DNA of 6,716 nt from contig DASWHK010000126.1 in assembly GCA_036398215.1 (NCBI GenBank), positions 1 to 6,716 of the forward strand, written 5' to 3'. Source of the DNA: DASWHK01 sp036398215 (GTDB lineage: Bacteria; Acidobacteriota; UBA890). The notes beneath the pieces were generated by a model. That model had not been told where the DNA came from and ran no database searches. It saw only the letters and a program-made list of their open reading frames with translations. A program made the translations under genes and the position numbers. Shown here in pieces: positions 5,753 to 6,716 of the stretch (position 1 is its first letter; each line of letters opens with the position of its first letter).

Positions 5753-6477
5753 TGGCCGCCGCGATTGGCGCCTCCGGAACGGAGGGGAGCGGTGCGGGAC
5801 GCCACGCCGCCAGGGCCGGCCGCCGCACGGCCCAGAGCATGGGCGTGGCCATCGCCGGGACGGCCCTCCTCGTAACCGCCCTTGCCGTCGTGCAGGAAAG
5901 CGCGGCGCTGCCCACGGCCCAGGAGCACCGCGCCGAGCAGACCCGCACGATCACCTACTGGCTGCTCGAGCCGGCGACCCACAAGTTCAGGATCTCGCAC
6001 GACTTCACCGTCGAGACGCCGGGCCAGCGCCACGTCCACAGCTTCGTGCGCGCCGGCAGCGTCGTCGAGGGCGCCGAGGTCTGGGACCTCGACGCCGGCG
6101 TGCAGCTGGAGACCTACGAGGTCACCGGCCGCGAGGTCAACGCCCTGGGCTACTACCCGCAGCCGACGGCCGATAGCACGGTGGTCGTGCAGGCCGACCT
6201 GCTGGCGCCGATCGGCGAGGGCGAGTCGGTGCGGGTGCGGGTCGTCGAGACCTACACCGATGCCGAGCGCTACTACCTGGAGGGGGACGAGCTGGTCTGG
6301 CACCGGTCCCTGGGGCGCCCCTACAACACCGTCAAGCTGCCGCCAGGCTGGATGCTGACCGCGGTCAGCATCCCGGCGACGATCGCGATCGACGGCGACG
6401 GGCTGGTGTCGCTGCGCTTCATCAACCCGCGCAACGACTCGCTCGATGTCCTGATCCGGGCCCGGCGCCGCCCCTGA
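5752..6477 (+). CDS. Secreted protein of unknown family, second of a tandem paralogous pair
   Basis: This 241-residue protein is paralogous to the one before it. The conserved landmarks are LLEP (71-74), KF.I..D, RAGSV, VWDLDAGVQL, ETYTDAERY (166-174), VKLPPG (194-199) and NPRNDSLDV (225-233). They fall at the same distances as in the neighbour (96, 29 and 33 residues between LLEP, TY, LPPG and DSL). I count 62 identities in 170 ungapped positions. The start at 5752 overlaps the previous TGA by one base (TGATG), which implies translational coupling; a GTG at 5749 is directly in frame in front. The N-terminus is long: about 30 polar, arginine-containing residues precede the hydrophobic segment (MGVAIAGTALLVTALAVV, 30-47). 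Either the signal has an extended basic region or translation begins at the ATG at 5839, which lacks a good ribosome binding site. The function is unknown; a two-subunit assembly with its neighbour is an attractive inference. Confidence 0.87.
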   Translation: MAAAIGASGTEGSGAGRHAARAGRRTAQSMGVAIAGTALLVTALAVVQESAALPTAQEHRAEQTRTITYWLLEPATHKFRISHDFTVETPGQRHVHSFVRAGSVVEGAEVWDLDAGVQLETYEVTGREVNALGYYPQPTADSTVVVQADLLAPIGEGESVRVRVVETYTDAERYYLEGDELVWHRSLGRPYNTVKLPPGWMLTAVSIPATIAIDGDGLVSLRFINPRNDSLDVLIRARRRP

Positions 6478-6514
6478 CCTGCAACCAGACCCATCACACT
6501 TCCACCGCGGCTCG
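6478..6514. other. Short convergent intergenic spacer
   Basis: Only 37 bases separate the stop of the tandem pair from the stop of the convergent phosphatase-like gene. I see no stem followed by a T-run on either strand, so termination here is probably factor-dependent or lies inside the neighbouring gene. Confidence 0.5.
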
Positions 6515-6716
6515 CTAGCGTACTTCGATGATCTCGTCGCGGACGCTGCCCGCCAGGCCCGCGGGTGCCTCGAGCCCGAGGATCGCCGCCAGCGTCGGGG
6601 CGATGTCGACTACCGCGGCCGGCGCGTCGTAGAGGCCGGGCCGGATGCCGGGGCCGCGGAAGATCAGCGGCACGCGGCGATCGTAGTCGTGGGGTGATCC
6701 GTGGGTGGCGGCCGAG
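6515..6716 (-). CDS. C-terminal fragment of an alkaline phosphatase superfamily (type I phosphodiesterase, PafA-like) enzyme, N-terminus outside window
   Basis: The minus strand is open from the right edge to TAG at 6517-6515 and encodes the last 66 residues of a larger protein. The stretch THGSPHDYDRRVPLIFRGPG, followed by IRPG, is the signature near the C-terminus of alkaline phosphatase superfamily enzymes of the PafA / nucleotide pyrophosphatase type. The His of HGS is a metal ligand there. It is followed by VVDIAPTLAAILGL, also typical (the 'D(I/V)APT(L/I)A..LG' helix). The enzyme would cleave phosphate mono- or diesters; related sulfatases share the fold, but the HGSPHDYD form favours phosphatase. 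Family members normally run to about 500 residues or more and are exported, so most of the gene lies beyond the window. It ends convergently, 37 bases from the tandem pair, and is transcribed independently. Substrate preference cannot be judged because the nucleophile region is missing. Confidence 0.85.
   Translation of the reverse strand, partial: SAATHGSPHDYDRRVPLIFRGPGIRPGLYDAPAAVVDIAPTLAAILGLEAPAGLAGSVRDEIIEVR

Noticed and set aside
5605..6303. Minus-strand open frame (232 codons) opposite the tandem paralogues
   Set aside because: The sense frame is conserved between the two paralogues at fixed spacing, which proves it is the coding strand. The antisense product shows no feature.

Overview
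The window is GC-rich (roughly 70% by eye), densely coded bacterial chromosome with strong G/C bias at third codon positions. The protein types (secreted beta-propellers, bacterial Ig-like domains, Tat-exported metallo-beta-lactamase fold enzyme, PafA-like phosphatase) fit a free-living or host-associated Acidobacteriota-like or similar high-GC Gram-negative lineage. That assignment is an inference from style; there is no rRNA or marker gene here. No mobile element, CRISPR array, tRNA or rRNA is visible.

Layout. Positions 2048 to 1 (minus strand, running off the left edge) encode a secreted protein with about three Ig-like/Big_2-type domains followed by an LVIVD-type beta-propeller. A 296-bp divergent intergenic region (2049-2344) separates it from a plus-strand series: a secreted PQQ-like beta-propeller carrying an internal pair of EF-hand calcium loops (2345-3814), a Tat-exported metallo-beta-lactamase-fold hydrolase with a complete set of metal ligands (3896-4906), and two tandem secreted proteins of no recognised family (5084-5752 and 5752-6477). 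These two are paralogues of each other and overlap by one base. On the far right a minus-strand gene enters from the edge and ends at 6515; its last 66 residues look like the C-terminus of an alkaline phosphatase superfamily enzyme.

How it fits together. Every gene whose N-terminus is visible carries an export signal, so this is an envelope or extracellular gene neighbourhood. The two tandem paralogues align without a single gap over about 170 residues at about 36% identity (hand count) and are the most interesting undescribed item. The 177-bp gap in front of them holds a 32-bp imperfect direct repeat, a 7-bp stem-loop and a perfect 14-bp palindrome just ahead of the ribosome binding site. 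This suggests that the pair is controlled separately from the two upstream genes. No convincing new multi-gene system such as a defence or biosynthetic system can be supported from this window alone.
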